A DNA stretch of 64,000 nt from Morella rubra. Its lineage: Eukaryota > Streptophyta > Magnoliopsida > Fagales > Myricaceae. Below are positions 10,900 to 23,176 of this stretch, piece by piece; the stretch's first letter is position 1, and each line of letters starts with the position of its first letter. The notes under the pieces were generated by a model. It saw only the letters and a list, made by a program, of their open reading frames with translations. It did no database searches and had not been told where the DNA came from. The stretch covers positions 18,469,638 through 18,533,637 of the forward strand of contig CM025855.1 in the NCBI GenBank assembly GCA_003952965.2, read 5' to 3'. The position numbers and the translations under genes are program-made.

Positions 10900-12640
10900 T
10901 TCAGCCCTTACTTGAGAAGAAGCTGTGACACTTATGTTCTCGAGGTCGGTTAGCATGCTCTAATTGCAGTGCGAACAAAACTTCATTTTGGTTGAAATAT
11001 AGGGGCAAACATTATTTTTTTGGACATCTCCAGTATTTGCCCACAACGCATAGATGGAGACCTGATGTGAACATATTTGATGGGAAAAAAGAGTTTAGAT
11101 AAATGCCTGAAGAAGTCACTGGAGAGGAGATACTTCAACAACTTGAATCGGTATTGTTATGTTCATTTGGGAAGACTCAAAAGAAGATGAGTTAAGTTGG
11201 ACGAAGCGCATCATATTCCTTCAGTTGGCGTACTAGAGAAGAGAAAACGAGCTGAGAAGAATGTTTCTGACAATGTGTTGGGAACTTTGATGAAAGTCAA
11301 TGGTAAGACGAAGGATAACGCTAGTGCTCGAGATTTGGCATTAATGAGCATTAAAAAGAATTGCATTTGCAGGTTCGGAGTCCTGGTGCATGAATAAAAA
11401 AGAAAGGAAGATAACGGGTATGAAGAGTCATGATGCACACGTCTTGTTTCATCCTTGTTATTGTCAATGACACACGAGTTTTAGGAAATGAAGTGTGTAC
11501 GGCGTTGACTAAGCTGAACTTATTCTTCAAAGAATTGTGCTCAAGAACAATAAATTTAGACATTGTGGACCAGTTAAAGAAGGACATCGGAATGATTCTT
11601 TGCAAGTTAAAACATTTATTCCCTTTATCGTTTTTTACTATTATGGTTCATTTAGCCGTTCATTTACCTTGAGAAGTGAAATTTGAGAATCCAGTTTCGG
11701 TGGATGTATCCAATGGAGAGGTACATGGGGAAGATGAAGCATTTCGTCAAGAATAGGGCGCGGCCTGAGGGCTCTATAGCAGAGAGTCATGTGTTAAATG
11801 AATGTATAACTTTTTGCTCAATGTATCTTGGTACAATTAAGATAAGATTCAATAGAAAATACAAGAATTATGCCAAGATAGGTGATTGAACTAGTCGGAG
11901 ATGTCGTCTTTCTATATTTGCTCAAAATGTTCACCCGTTAGGAGCTAATAGGGGTCACGATTTGGATAGAAAGGAATTTACAAAAGTGCAGTGGTACGTA
12001 CTCAACAACTGTTCAAAAACAGCCAACATATAGAGTAAGCATTGTTTACAATTGTTGCTCATTTAAACACTTATCAGTTCATATTATTTTAATTTATTAT
12101 AAAATATCTTATTTATTTATAGAGATTACTTGGAAGAGATGAGGAGGCAATCGCCAATAAATATTAAGAGGAGGCACGAAGAAGGATTTCCGTTATTGTT
12201 TAGAAATTGGGTATTTATTTATTTTGTCTATATTATATGTTCCTTTTTTATTAATCTTTTCTATTTATTCTTATTAACGGGTGTTTATTATTTTAGATTC
12301 AAACAATGCGCAATGAAAATCTAGTTTAGTGTTGAATGATTTCTATGCATTAGCATCCAGTCCAGATCAACGAGCACTTTGTTATTCTGGGTGTGTAGTG
12401 AATGGAGTTAAGTTTCACATGGTCCTTCGTGAACAGTTTCGTAGTACTCAAAATCGTAACCTGGTTGTTCAGAGGGACGATGCTGGTGAAGTCGTTGAAG
12501 CATATCTAAAATGTGAATTTACTTACTCTGACATAAGTACTTATTTAATGCAGAGGTTTCAGTGTGGCAAATGCTTTGTTGTATGTTTGATTTTGCCATG
12601 GGGTTTTGAAGAGCAATTGGATCCTTCTCATAATTAGGTC
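10900..12640 (+). pseudogene. CACTA (En/Spm) TNP2-type transposase relic
   Basis: TNP2-type transposases excise and reinsert CACTA elements. The plus strand carries the same succession of blocks as the minus-strand copy at 34690-37430, with clear nucleotide similarity. The first block is GGACATC-CC at about 11020 and KTKDNASARDLAL at 11290-11345. Next is LGNEVCTALTKLNLFFKELC then MILCKLKHLFPLSFFTIMVH at 11480-11660 (DUF4218-type). At 12329-12580, FYALASSPDQRALCYSGCVV starts the DUF4216-type block. Stops, frameshifts and AT-rich gaps (12040-12120) break it. The Transposase_21 core is absent here, so only the C-terminal half survives. Confidence 0.8.
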
Positions 12641-13029
12641 ATGTATTGCGTTGGGACTCTAATTCTAGGCTTGGATGAATTTGACAACTACGACCCTAGT
12701 TACACCCAAATATAAATAATAGGAACCTGCTTGACATGACCAGCCATGACCAGCCATAAGAATGACTGAATCCAAATATAAACATAAACACAAGACCTGT
12801 GATGTATTTTTAAATTATCATTTTGGTGGAGTCGCCTTTTAAGCTTTCGTCTTTTTTTAATAATGTAGCACTTGCTAATGATTGGATCGTCATTGATGCT
12901 TGTCAGGCTTTTTGTCTACATAAAACCTTTATCTATTATTTGATCGTCATTGTTCCCACATTTTTTTGTTATTTTAAAACTGTTTTTTTTTTTAATCTTG
13001 TGCTTTTCTATGTTTTTTGTCAAAGCACT
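12641..13029. other. Spacer between CACTA relic and LINE, no gene
   Basis: T-rich on the plus strand. Holds a short duplicated ATGACCAGCC pair at about 12735-12755. No gene is seen. Confidence 0.4.
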
Positions 13030-13078
13030 CCTTTTTTTTTTTCCCCTAAGCTAACGTTTTATTCAAATATACAAAAGT

Positions 13079-13605
13079 TCAAGGAGGATCAAACAAATCC
13101 ACTAGAGAAACAAAAAGCAGTAAAAGAGAAATACATAAACAGCCAAAACGAAAACAACGAGCAACCCAAGAGGCTAACAGGTGCGCCATAAAATTTTGAT
13201 CTCTAGAGGTCGAAAGATTCCACTCAGCATATAACTCCAAAAACCACTTAATCCGGGAGATAGTATCTGCCACAGGACCAACCACAAGTAGTTGATCATA
13301 AATAGCATGGAAAAGGAGTTGTGAGTCACTTTCAAAAACAACCTGAACCAAAGGAGTATCATGGGCAAACTGGCAGGCCATTCAACAAGCACGAGCTTCC
13401 GCTAGCAGGGGATTATCAGTGACAGCATGACCACTCCATGCAAAATGAATAGAGCCATTAGCAGCTCTGCAAACAGCAGCAAGAAAAGCCGAATTTCATC
13501 TAAGAGTAGCTTCCACACAGATTTTCCAAACACCAGGGTCAGGGGACTTCCATAGAAGGTGGGATCGGAGATCAAATTCTGACCAAGCAGCAAAATGTTC
13601 TGCAA
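13079..13605 (-). pseudogene. LINE RNase H-like domain
   Basis: Reads VFESDSQLLFHAI, then IKWFLELYAEWNLSTSRDQN and MAHLLASWVARC in one frame, with the upstream block split over another frame at 13402-13605. The ESDSQ and the final -HxLA- are the recognisable parts of the plant LINE RNase H (RVT_3) domain, which degrades RNA in hybrids during retrotransposition. It is the last coding block before the A-tail. Confidence 0.75.
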
Positions 13606-13626
13606 TCGTACGTCGAAGGTATCTTA

Positions 13627-14274
13627 TCATATCCAAAGGGTCTGGAATAGTACCAGAGCGCACCAGCTGGTTATAGGCATACCAAATGGAATCAAAGATA
13701 AGAGCAGCCTAAAGAGGAAGGTCTCATCCTCTAGGGACAGAAGATAGTAGAATCTCAGTAGGGCACATAAGCAAGGAAAGCCACACCTTAATATTAAGAT
13801 GGTGAAAATGACGAGTATCAAGGGGCCAACAAGCTTCTCTCCAAAGAGAGGTAGTAAAACAACACCTAATGAAGAGGTGTTCAATGGTTTCAGCTTCTTG
13901 CAAACAAAGAGGACAGAGAAAGAAGTCCTCACCCAGACGGTCAGAAATGAAGGAAAGCTGGCCCCGAACAGAGGACTGCAGGAGCCGCTAACTTTCAAAA
14001 AAGGAAAGGAGGACATGCCTGGATTTTAAGAGACCACAAGGATTTCCAAATCGAAGGGCAGGGCCAAATCAACAGGAGAGGGAGTAAATAGCTCACACTG
14101 GTCTAAAAGGTAAGTTGACTTAACTAAGATGGAACCAGAATTCTCAAGCTTCCAAAATACCGAGTCTTGAAGAACACCATCTGGCACAGCAATAGATAGA
14201 ATACAATCCACATAGGAAGGATGGAACAAAGAGTTCAAAAGTGGCCTATTCCAGCACCTCAACAAGGGGTCCAC
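13627..14274 (-). pseudogene. LINE zf-RVT linker region
   Basis: Minus-strand frames 13627-14016 and 14026-14274 hold the segment that follows the reverse transcriptase in plant LINEs, including DGVLQDSVFWKLENSGSILV. That is the D-x-W-x-x-S-G-x-F-x-VKS block in decayed form. Its position between the RT and RNase H blocks supports the call; frame changes show it is not functional. Confidence 0.6.
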
Positions 14275-14441
14275 AAAGTCAAATACTTCACAATGAGAAT
14301 TAAAATCAATGAGAGGATGCAGGGAAATAGCTTTAAAGGATGAAAGATGTGGGATCCAAGGATCAGTCTAGGAAATAGTGGTCCTTCCACCATGCACCAA
14401 AAAAAGCAAGCCTTTAGAAACAAGAAGGCCAGTTTCAAAAC

Positions 14442-14703
14442 ATTAATAGAGGCAAAACGAGTATAGACCTATCGTACATCAATATATACCTTCTAGAACA
14501 AAACATTAAGTGAATAAGGAACTGAAAAATCATACTCTCCGCTTTTGATTCATTAATCATTGACATGACTTTTTTACAATGTCACTCAATAATATCCATG
14601 TAACATCTTATGTCACAACATAATACCCAATAAATAAATATAAACATGTGACATCTAAATAACTATTATTCAGGTAAATGATTTTTAGGGCATATTTCTT
14701 ACA
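14442..14703 (-). mobile_element. Copia LTR fragment embedded in the LINE
   Basis: The reverse complement begins TGTAAGAAATATGCCCTAAA at 14703 and stays alignable with the 3' LTR of the Copia element that starts at 29739. Shared blocks include GGGTATT-TGTTGTG-CATAAGATGT, GTCATGCCAATGATTAATGA (here GTCATGTCAATGATTAATGA) and ACTCGTTTTGCCTCTATTAA. It stops abruptly at about 14442 where LINE sequence resumes. So only the first ~260 bases of the LTR are present, with no other Copia sequence. Confidence 0.85.
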
Positions 14704-14949
14704 CAGACACCAAGACCCCCCAAATCTCTTGGCTTACAAACAGAGGACCAAGCCAGAGGAGTAAGATTTCGGCACTGCCCATCAAACCCTAAAAACAATT
14801 CTATAAAATACCATCTATCTCTTTGCAGTAGCCATTTAGAAGGAGGAAGGTAGACATAGAATAAGAGGGCAATGTCATAGCCATTGTTCTAATAAGATTC
14901 AATCTACCAGTTTGCAAGAGACATCTCGCTTTCCAACCTTGAATTTTCT

Positions 14950-16047
14950 TCAGCACCTTATCTTTAATGTCAGAAAAAGCAGCCTTCCTAGAACGCTGAA
15001 ATTAGAGTGGAAGACCAAGATGCTTACTACCGTTACAATCGTGACGGAGACCAAGGAGGCAGCAGATGGAAGAGCTGCGACAGTAAGTAGTGTTGGGACT
15101 AAAAATAATACTTGACTTGGCAAAATTAATGAGCCGACCAGACCAAGAGGAGTATTGTTGGAGATGCTGGTGGATACTGGAGGCATCAAGCTCACAAGAG
15201 GTGCTAAATATAATCAGATCGTCTGCAAACATTAAGTGTGAGATGAAAGGGGCCCTTTGACTAATTTGGATGCCTTTCAGCAACTGGGCAGAGTCAGCCC
15301 GCAATAACAACTTGCTGAGAACCTTAGAGCAGAGGATAAATAAGAAGGGAGAAATGGGTCTCCCTGGCGAAGGTCGTGCTAAGGAGAGAAAAAGCCAAAG
15401 GTGCTGCCATTCAAAAGAATGGAATACAACACTGTAGAAACACATTGCTGGATAAGTTGGACCAAAGTTTATGAGAACCCATAACAATGCAAAACATGGA
15501 AGAGAAAACTTCATTCGATATGGTCGTATGCTTTTTTCATGTCAATACAAAGTGCCATGAGACCTTCCCAACCTTGCTTATGTTTGATGGTGTGGAGTAA
15601 TTCGTGAGTGAGAATAGAGTTCTCTTGTATAATACGTGTAGCCACAAAACCAGTTTCAAGAGGGGACACAATCTTGGTCAGCACTAATCTAAGTCGAGAT
15701 GTTAAAATCTTAGAGAGGATTTTATAAAAGACATTGCATAGGCTAATGGGACAGTAGTGGGAGGCAACGATGGGATTATCACGTTTCGGGAAAAGAATAA
15801 TAATATTAGTGTGGTTCAATGATTTTAAAATGAAACCAGTGGAGAAAAACTTCTGGACAACAGCAATAACATCACCTTTGACTATGATCCAATATTTTTG
15901 GTAAAAGAGAGAAGTGAAACTGTCCGGCCCAAGGGATTTAGAAGAGCCAATAGATCTGACAGGACTACAAATTTCATCAGCAGTAGGAACATCACAAAGA
16001 AAAGCATTATCCCCCAGGGAGATGATCTCTTCAATAAGAGAGTCCAC
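14950..16047 (-). pseudogene. LINE reverse transcriptase domain
   Basis: Two minus-strand frames join near 15511. The upstream piece reads SLGPDSFTSLFYQKYW, then HYCPISLCNVFYKILSKILT and LCIDMKKAYDHIE (RT motif A aspartate). The downstream piece has RPSPGRPISPFLFILC, then HLMFADDLIIF (motif C, FADD). These are the catalytic motifs of L1-clade reverse transcriptase, which copies LINE RNA at the nicked target. At least one frameshift separates motif A from motif C, so the enzyme cannot be made in full. Confidence 0.9.
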
Positions 16048-16419
16048 AGAGTGTAGATGCTATGGTTTGGAGGAAGAAAACAAATTCTAGAATAAAGCAC
16101 AAAGATAATCTCCAATCTCAGTTCGGCTATTCAACCACCAAGCAACTTTAGACTTTAAAGACTCAATGAAATTTCTCCTTCTCCGAATGATAAGGGACAG
16201 GTGAAAATATTTAGTGTTCAGCTCTGGAGTACTGAGCCATTGAACATGAGATTTGGTTTTCCACAACAATTCCTTGCATTTCATTGCATCTTAGAGATCA
16301 AACTATCGTTGTTGTTCAGATGCTTCCGTATGGTGGGTAGGGTCCAGATCCTACGTAAGAACCAACTCCCGGTGCAGAAATTGAATCTAGTCTTAAAGAT
16401 TCCCGAAAGTCTCCTTATT

Positions 16420-17200
16420 TCAAAGACGAAGACACTGTTTGAGAGAATTAAACTTCTGGCAAATTTGGTAGTCATGAGAACCATTAAAAAAATTCCCCCA
16501 GCAATCCTCAAATAACCAAATGATAGGAGGCATGAGAAACCCAAAAGGATTCAAAGAGAAAGGGTCGTGGACCATTACGCTGATCACCAAAAGTGTCAAG
16601 GACAATAGCCGCATGATCAGAGCTTTTACGGGAGCAGTGAGCAATCGAAGCCTGGGGAAAAAGAAGGCGCCAATGCCCATTAGCAATGCCTCTATGAGGC
16701 GTTCATGAATAAGGGCAGCACCATTTCTCTTGTTACTCTAAGTGTATTTTGGACTAGAGAAACCAAGGTCCACCATTCCTTGTTTTAACAAAAAATGTCG
16801 CAGCCCACCAGAGGTGGAGGATACAGGATTGCCCCCCGCTTGTCCTCTTGAGAAGCGATAGAGTTAAAGTCTCTCAAACAAAGGTGAGTATCAGGGAAAG
16901 ACTCAGCCAATCGATCCATATCATCCAAGGGACCTGCCCTAGATTAGAGAATCAGAGAAGATTAAGAATGTGGGAAGAGAAGGAAGTAATCTCAAAATCA
17001 ACACCATGTTACCAAGTAAAGGCAATGCCGCCCTTTCTACCAACATGAGGCAATTCAATAAAGAGAGTAAAACCGAGACGATTGAGAGCATATTGAACAC
17101 TAGGAATTTTAGTTTCAACATGAAAGATGCAGTCTAGATTGAAACGCTCGATCCAAGATTGAAGATTACGGACTGCTGCCGCCCAGGCTAAGCCACAGCA
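16420..17200 (-). pseudogene. LINE apurinic-like endonuclease (EEP) domain
   Basis: Pieces in shifting minus-strand frames reconstruct the order of an EEP endonuclease. First comes a CIFHVETKIPSVQYALNRLG block (about 17075-17135) with the catalytic glutamate, then GRKGGIAFTW. Near 16840-16925 comes DTHLCLRDFNSIASQEDKRG. Near 16570-16640 come SSDHAAIVLDTFG (the SDH motif) and GPRPFLFESFW. This domain nicks target DNA to prime reverse transcription. Frameshifts prevent a continuous protein. Confidence 0.75.
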
Positions 17201-17639
17201 GTTTCAGTGGAGGAGGCACATTAAGAAGGGGAGGGGGCACGACAAGGCCCGCCTCCTCAGCCATAGTCTCCTCAATTTCCAGATGATTTTTAGCCACATT
17301 CTCTAGTTCGACCTGCTTAAACCCTTTAGGAACCCATGTTTAGAGCAATTACCAAAACCTTCACCCTGACACCCTGCTTTCTTCAAGGAACAAGTTTTGC
17401 TATCAATCTTCAGGGAAGCAATAGTGCAATCTATAACAACTTCAGAAGACTCCCAAAAAGCTTACGTCTTCTCTTCCTTTTAATTCTCTCAATAACTAAG
17501 GAGTTAGAGTTTAATGTCAAAACCGTAGGCGAAGGAACATGGCTAGCTTAAGACAGGAGCAAGGGCGAGGGGGATAGGGAGTCCAAAGGAACAGCCTCTT
17601 AATAAGGATCTTGGGCCCAGTCAAGATGCAATAAAGCAT

Positions 17640-19123
17640 TGGCCGCATCATGGGCTGATTCCAATGAGGGCCTTCGGTGTATCATAACCTGAGAGAACTA
17701 AGTTTGCATAAAGGAAATCTCATGGGCCGAAGCAAATGAGAACTGAGGTGGACTCACAGGATTCGAAAGAAAGGAGGGGCCCATAATCTCATAGTCGCTC
17801 ACATCTTCACTGTTTGAGGGAAGACTTTGGGAGCCCAGATCGAGGAGAATTCGGCGGCTTGGGGAAGACGCACCTAGTAAAGCACTTTTGTGTCATGGCT
17901 GCAAGGAGACAAAGGCAAGATCTCGTTTGGACAGAGATTGTTAGTGCGAAGGAGAAAATTTCAGGTTAAGTGATGGTTTTAAAGGGCAAAAAGGTTGTAG
18001 GTCAGCTGAGGCAGCAGAGGTATAGCACACTAAGGGGTCCTACAGCACCGCAGAGAGGCCCAATGTCGAGTCAGATTTGGCGGTTGGTCAGGGGTAGGTG
18101 CAAGTAGACGGGGAGGGTAGTGGAGCAAAGGAAACTGGCGACTAAGCAAGGAAGGAGGGGTGATCAGAGAAGCTAGGGAAGGCGGCGCTTGATTTGGTAA
18201 AGAAGGGCGGAGAGGGGAAGAGGTTGTAATCGCCATGGCCAAAGGAGTAGAGCAACCAGATGATGAAGAGCTCTGGAAAGCAACCTTAGGGGAGTCCGAG
18301 TAAATACCAAAAGAAGAGGAGTCCACAGACTAACGACGAAACTCAGATCCAAGGCCAACGGCCCGCATGCGGGGACCAAACTTAAAGTTAGGGTCCAACA
18401 AGTTAAGCTTTACACCACAGCTATGTTGCATATGAGCCACACCACCACACGAATAGCAAAACTCTGGACCCAACAGGGGAAAGCGTCCTTCCGACGCTAG
18501 TAGAACCCTGGCAGCAAGGACTTGCGTGTGTCCAATAGCGCTTTTACTTGAAAAAAGTGAGAGACCCAAAACAAGGTATTGGGGGGGAAAATCATACTCA
18601 ATAACAGGACCAACCAGAGCCGCAATATTAAGAATAATTTTTTCATTCATACCGATAAGAGGAAGACCATCGATTTGAATCCATACTGGGGTATGGTGGA
18701 GTTCAATTTCACTAATAGACAAGCTAGGATTTCAAGGTTGAAGAATAAGGAGAAGACCACGAAGCTCCACAGGCCACCTTGAAAAATTCGATCACGAGTC
18801 TCCTGGACAGGGAAGGTGAAAATGAACGCGTTGCTGCCCAAATATTCTATGAGGAGGCCTTCATAAGTTTTCCAAGAGAGTTGCACGATTTCTTTCAAGG
18901 CTTGCTTGTTCAAAATACGGTGGAAAATGATCTTACCAACAAGAACAGATTTGGCACCTTCTTCCGCAGCTAATAGAGAAGAAGGAAGGTCAGGAGAGTC
19001 TTCCTCCCAGTTAATGCACTGAGTTCTGTCAATGAGGTGGGCAATGTCGTTATCGAGTGAGATTTGGTCAGGGTGAGGAAGAACCATTAAGCAGGGAATG
19101 GGGAAGGAACAGAGTGGAAGCAA
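17640..19123 (-). pseudogene. LINE ORF1: DUF4283 plus CCHC zinc knuckle
   Basis: Starts with MLPLCSFPIPCLMVLPHPDQ at 19123. Residues about 55-120 (LVGKIIFHRILNKQALKEIV, then FIFTFPVQETRDRIFQGGLW) are a typical DUF4283 domain. After a frame change near 18720, VWIQIDGLPLIGMNEKIILN leads to FCYSCGGVAHMQHSC, a C-x2-C-x4-H-x4-C knuckle of the zf-CCHC_4 kind at about 18425-18470. ORF1 proteins bind the LINE RNA. Downstream to 17640 the frame is decayed, proline/serine-rich and without recognised domains. Confidence 0.85.
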
Positions 19124-19259
19124 CGGTAGAGAGGAAGAAGGGAATAAGAGGGGTCACTTATGGTGGAAGGGAGGGGAAGGGACAAGGCGGAGATAGGAAA
19201 AAAAGGCAAGGAGGGAGGGTAGGGAAAATCAAAAACCTACCCAGGGGGGGAGAATGAGG

Positions 19260-22200
19260 GTAGTGAGTGGGTAGAGCATCTACTAACAAGAAGACGAAGG
19301 CCCAAACCATCTGTGGGCTTTAGTCCTTAGCATTATCGAGAGAGATAGATGAAGATTAATGTGGGATGAGCTTGACCTTGTGATGTTCTCGATCAGTCCA
19401 AAAAGTAATGAACAGTATGAACCTCAGACATCTATTCCTGTGTCCTATTTCTCCAGCTGATTTCTCTCTATTTAGTTCGTATTGCTTTTACCTCTTTGAT
19501 TCTGCTGAATGGTTAACACCTGTCGTTATTTTTCTATCTAATTGAGATTAAGTTTTCTTATTGTGTTTTGTGAATATCGAATATGGGATACCTAGAATGG
19601 CTGTCATTAATCTTTATATCACAATTTATCAGTTTTACTGTTGGCATTTTTTTTATGTTCTCCTCATATGCGTTCGTTTGTTTTTATTTTTTTTTTATTA
19701 CATACGCATTTTGGACATTGTGGGGTTTGATTCAACTTCTATTTTTCAGTGTATCCAAAGATATCATTAATTTTATACCTAGTCATTGGATTCTAATATA
19801 TTATAAAAGATGTAAATTTTTTTATAACATTGCTCTTTCGCTATTGAAAGTATTATGGCTAGAGATTTTGGCATCCATGAATGCATCATGCTGGATATGG
19901 AAGTTGTTAAAAAAACTTGAGATTGCAAATGCGACGCAATAGTCACAAAAATTTCGATACAATTCGCCTTAATTATTACGGATCTTAACATGTTTTAGTT
20001 ACACTAACAGAATGGACATGTTTACTGCCACTTTCTTGTTTTTTTTTTCCAGAACAATTTAAGAAGCCAAGTCAAGTATGGTTATGTGTAAAGCTGTATC
20101 GTTGCTTACCATATTAAATTGTTGCTTAGCAAGTTAGATTGTTTGTCTGCTATCTTGCGTTACATTATCAATTCTTTCTTGGACCTTTTAGGTCTGTATA
20201 CATTGTCAAAAATCACCTTAGTTCTTGTTAACAGATCCCAGACAAAATTTGTTCTTGGTAGAATGTATCATTTATTTACAAACCTCATATTGTTTCTAGG
20301 GTATTCCTTATGGTGGTTTTTAATGATGTCTTTTTTTCTTTTTTGCGGTGCCGTTTCCTATAAGTTTCGAATTAAAAAACAGTGCCAATTTTATATTGGT
20401 TTAAAAGAAAAAAAAAAATACGTATAACACCTTGTATAAATTAGTTATGTTCTAAAAATGAATAAGATAAAATAAACCTAAGTTATTCAAATTCACCACA
20501 TGTTACTCTGGTAGTGACCTCCGCACACTTAGCAAGTGTATATCTTTGCGGATGATTATTGTTTCTTTTGAATCACCTACTGTATTTAATTATTTGGAAA
20601 CAATAAGGAAGTATGAAATGGCTATAATAACTGTTATTGTCATATTCCTTTTTCTTAATATTTGTACAGAGCCGCCGACCCTCCATTGTGTGTGTATTAA
20701 ATCAAATAATCAGAGTAGCTTAGGTTGTGATTCAAACAATTATTATTTTATAGACCATATTAAATATTATATAACTTATATATTATAGTAGAGTAATGGC
20801 TTTACGTTACGACGGTTGATTGGTTTTTTAGCTGTTTTGTTTCGACATGTGCTTCCACCCTATATTGGTGGATTTGTTATATTACTTTTTTGTTGGATTG
20901 ACACGCTCAAATTTTGGATTAATTATAAGGAGGTCGAGAACATTCTGTCAGCATACCTACTTTTAATTTAAGAGCTTTTCATTAAATTTGGAAAACAAGA
21001 CGTGAACTTGTAGGAACTTTACGTGACCAAGAGCTAGAGAAAGATTGGACTTTGATTTTTTAATATGATAAGTAGTTACTTTAAACCAACTGCTGCAATT
21101 ATACAAAACTGAAGAAAAAAAGGAATTAAACAACCCAAAAATGGGTGGGAAATGAGATTGAATTCGGAAAGAATAATTGTAAAAGGTGATTTTGTGTTAA
21201 AAAGATCATATCTTGCGTAAAAGCAATAATTTGGCACGTCAAACCCTTGACTTGGCTTCTATCAACTGTAATCCATTCCTTTTTAAACATTAAGAATAAT
21301 AGGCGAATTGGTGATTCGAAATTTTTTGTGACTTATTTGCTCGCATTTGCATCTCATATTTTGGAACTAATCCGTTTCCATTGATGCTCATGCATGATGT
21401 TTTTTGTCCCAGATCGTGATTTTTGGCGGTGAATTGCCAAATGCTTTTCTTTAGCAACATTGTATCTTTTTTTATCATTTACGCCGAATTGGTAATTGGC
21501 TCTCCCAGATTGTTAGGTCTATTCTAATAAAATTTACATCTTTTAGTGTTTGATTATTTAATAATCATGATGACTTAGGGGGTCTTTTTTCTACCTTATG
21601 TCTCATTGTGATCTACCTTCCTTGTTGATATACAGAGATTCCAAATCTTATACGAATATCTGATCAGTTGATCTATTTTTTTTGCGTTTTGTTCTGGCAT
21701 ATATAATAGTAAACACTTTTCTTTAGCTGCTATACTACTTTATGTTGTTATGTGCTTCATGTTTGGACAGTTCAATTAGCATGCACTCAGTTTAAGGATA
21801 TTCTTGTAAATTGTTAATTTAGAGTTTATAGGTCGATCCCTTTTCTATTTTATCTCTTATATTTCGTTAGTATGTGCTAACTTGTATTTTATTTTCTAAT
21901 GTGTATAGGAGGATTAATAAATTGACTTTTTTGTGTGTTTTCGAATGTCACGCATTGAGTTACAAAGAGGAAAGCAGGTTATTATCAGTTAGAGTGAAGA
22001 TTTCGCTGAGTATTGGGACCAAAGTGGATTATGTGCCGAGGTTTAAGTGTTCAGTACGCGTTTGTTGGGTAGATTCTCTGTTCTTTCTTAGTAGTTATCG
22101 TCCCTATGATTTGGTGCACTTGGTTGTGAGAGGGCCAGTGATCTCTTATGGGTATTTAGAATAGGATTGTGGGTCGTAGATCATTTTGAGTATGAAAAGT

Positions 22201-23176
22201 TGCTGGGTGCTATTTTTCGGTTCAGTGTAAGGAAATGTGCAGGATAACATGTTTTGATTGGGTGGGCTGTGGTTCAGTGTCTATTGTTTTATTTGATGGT
22301 GTGGATTAAGTTGGGTTTTAGTGATAGGATATGCTGGAAAAAGATAAAGCAAGTGTGCATTCTTGTAAGAGTGTTGGTCTTCTTGCTGGTTTGTTGGGCA
22401 TTTTTTAATTTGGTGTTGGCAGACTGGAGGTCTTATATGGCGTTATGAATCAACAAGAACAAGGATCAACTATGGAAAACAAATGTGTGAGCGATGATGG
22501 AAGCACATTAGACAGCTGGCCATCCACTACAATTTGCGTCTCGGTTCAATTTACTCTATTAATTTGTAGTTTTGTAGATTGATTGTTTTTTTGTTCACGT
22601 AGATTCGATGAGTCGCGATATTTACTTTGAGTTTGTGGTCGATGGTAGTGTATTATTTTTATATAATTACTGTGGATGTATGATTAATTGTTTGTAACAT
22701 TCTAGTGTCATTGTTTTTTGGCATTTTTGTGAATACTTCTTTGCTTTTTTTTTTATGTATATTAAGAATAGTATGTATTTTTAAGATTTTTTGATTAATG
22801 GGTTTTTGTCCAGTTTTTTTTGCATAATGTGGATACCTATTTATTATTTAGGTTATTATCGGAATTTTTTAGGTGTTTTAGTTGGTGTTTTTTAGGTTGC
22901 ATTATGGGTGGTGGGGGTGTCTGGGGGATTTTATTAACCTAAGACTTGACAATGGGGCCTGTTTCTTTCTATGCTATTTTGTTTGATATTATACCCTGCG
23001 TTCACTATGCTCGTGAAGATCTCTATCTTTCGTGTTCCGCAATCTTGTGTATTGTATGAATACCCGTTGTTTGTTCGAGAGAGTTACTGTCTTCTGTTGC
23101 TAGATACGACGGTTCCTTTATTTTATGACATTATGTGCCTGTTTTCTTTTTCGGAAGTTAAGTAAAACAACTTTTC
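19260..23176. other. T-rich region without a recognisable gene
   Basis: The plus strand is strongly T-rich throughout and increasingly T/G-rich and C-poor after about 21800. Open frames here (for example 19583-19942 and 21874-22164) are hydrophobic or aimless in composition and resemble no family I know. A short stretch at 22446-22545 (ATGAATCAACAAGAACAAGG onward) has ordinary codon-like composition but no recognised identity. No tRNA or rRNA is seen. Confidence 0.4.

Larger units (their letters stand above)
13030..19130 (-). mobile_element. L1-type LINE, near full length, decayed
   Basis: A minus-strand non-LTR retrotransposon with the standard plant L1 order. ORF1 (DUF4283 plus CCHC) lies at the right end, then endonuclease, reverse transcriptase, zf-RVT and RNase H-like domains to the left. 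A 12-T run at about 13029-13040 on the plus strand is the A-tail of the minus-strand element and fixes its 3' end. The 5' end lies somewhere beyond 19123; purine-rich sequence to about 19260 may be 5' untranslated region. No target duplication was found next to the T-run. It is interrupted by a Copia LTR fragment at 14442-14703 and by many frameshifts. Confidence 0.85.

Noticed and set aside
19583-19942. 119-codon hydrophobic plus-strand frame
   Set aside because: Its hydrophobicity follows from T-rich codons (TTT, TTC, ATT, TGG), with no family resemblance and no conserved neighbour.
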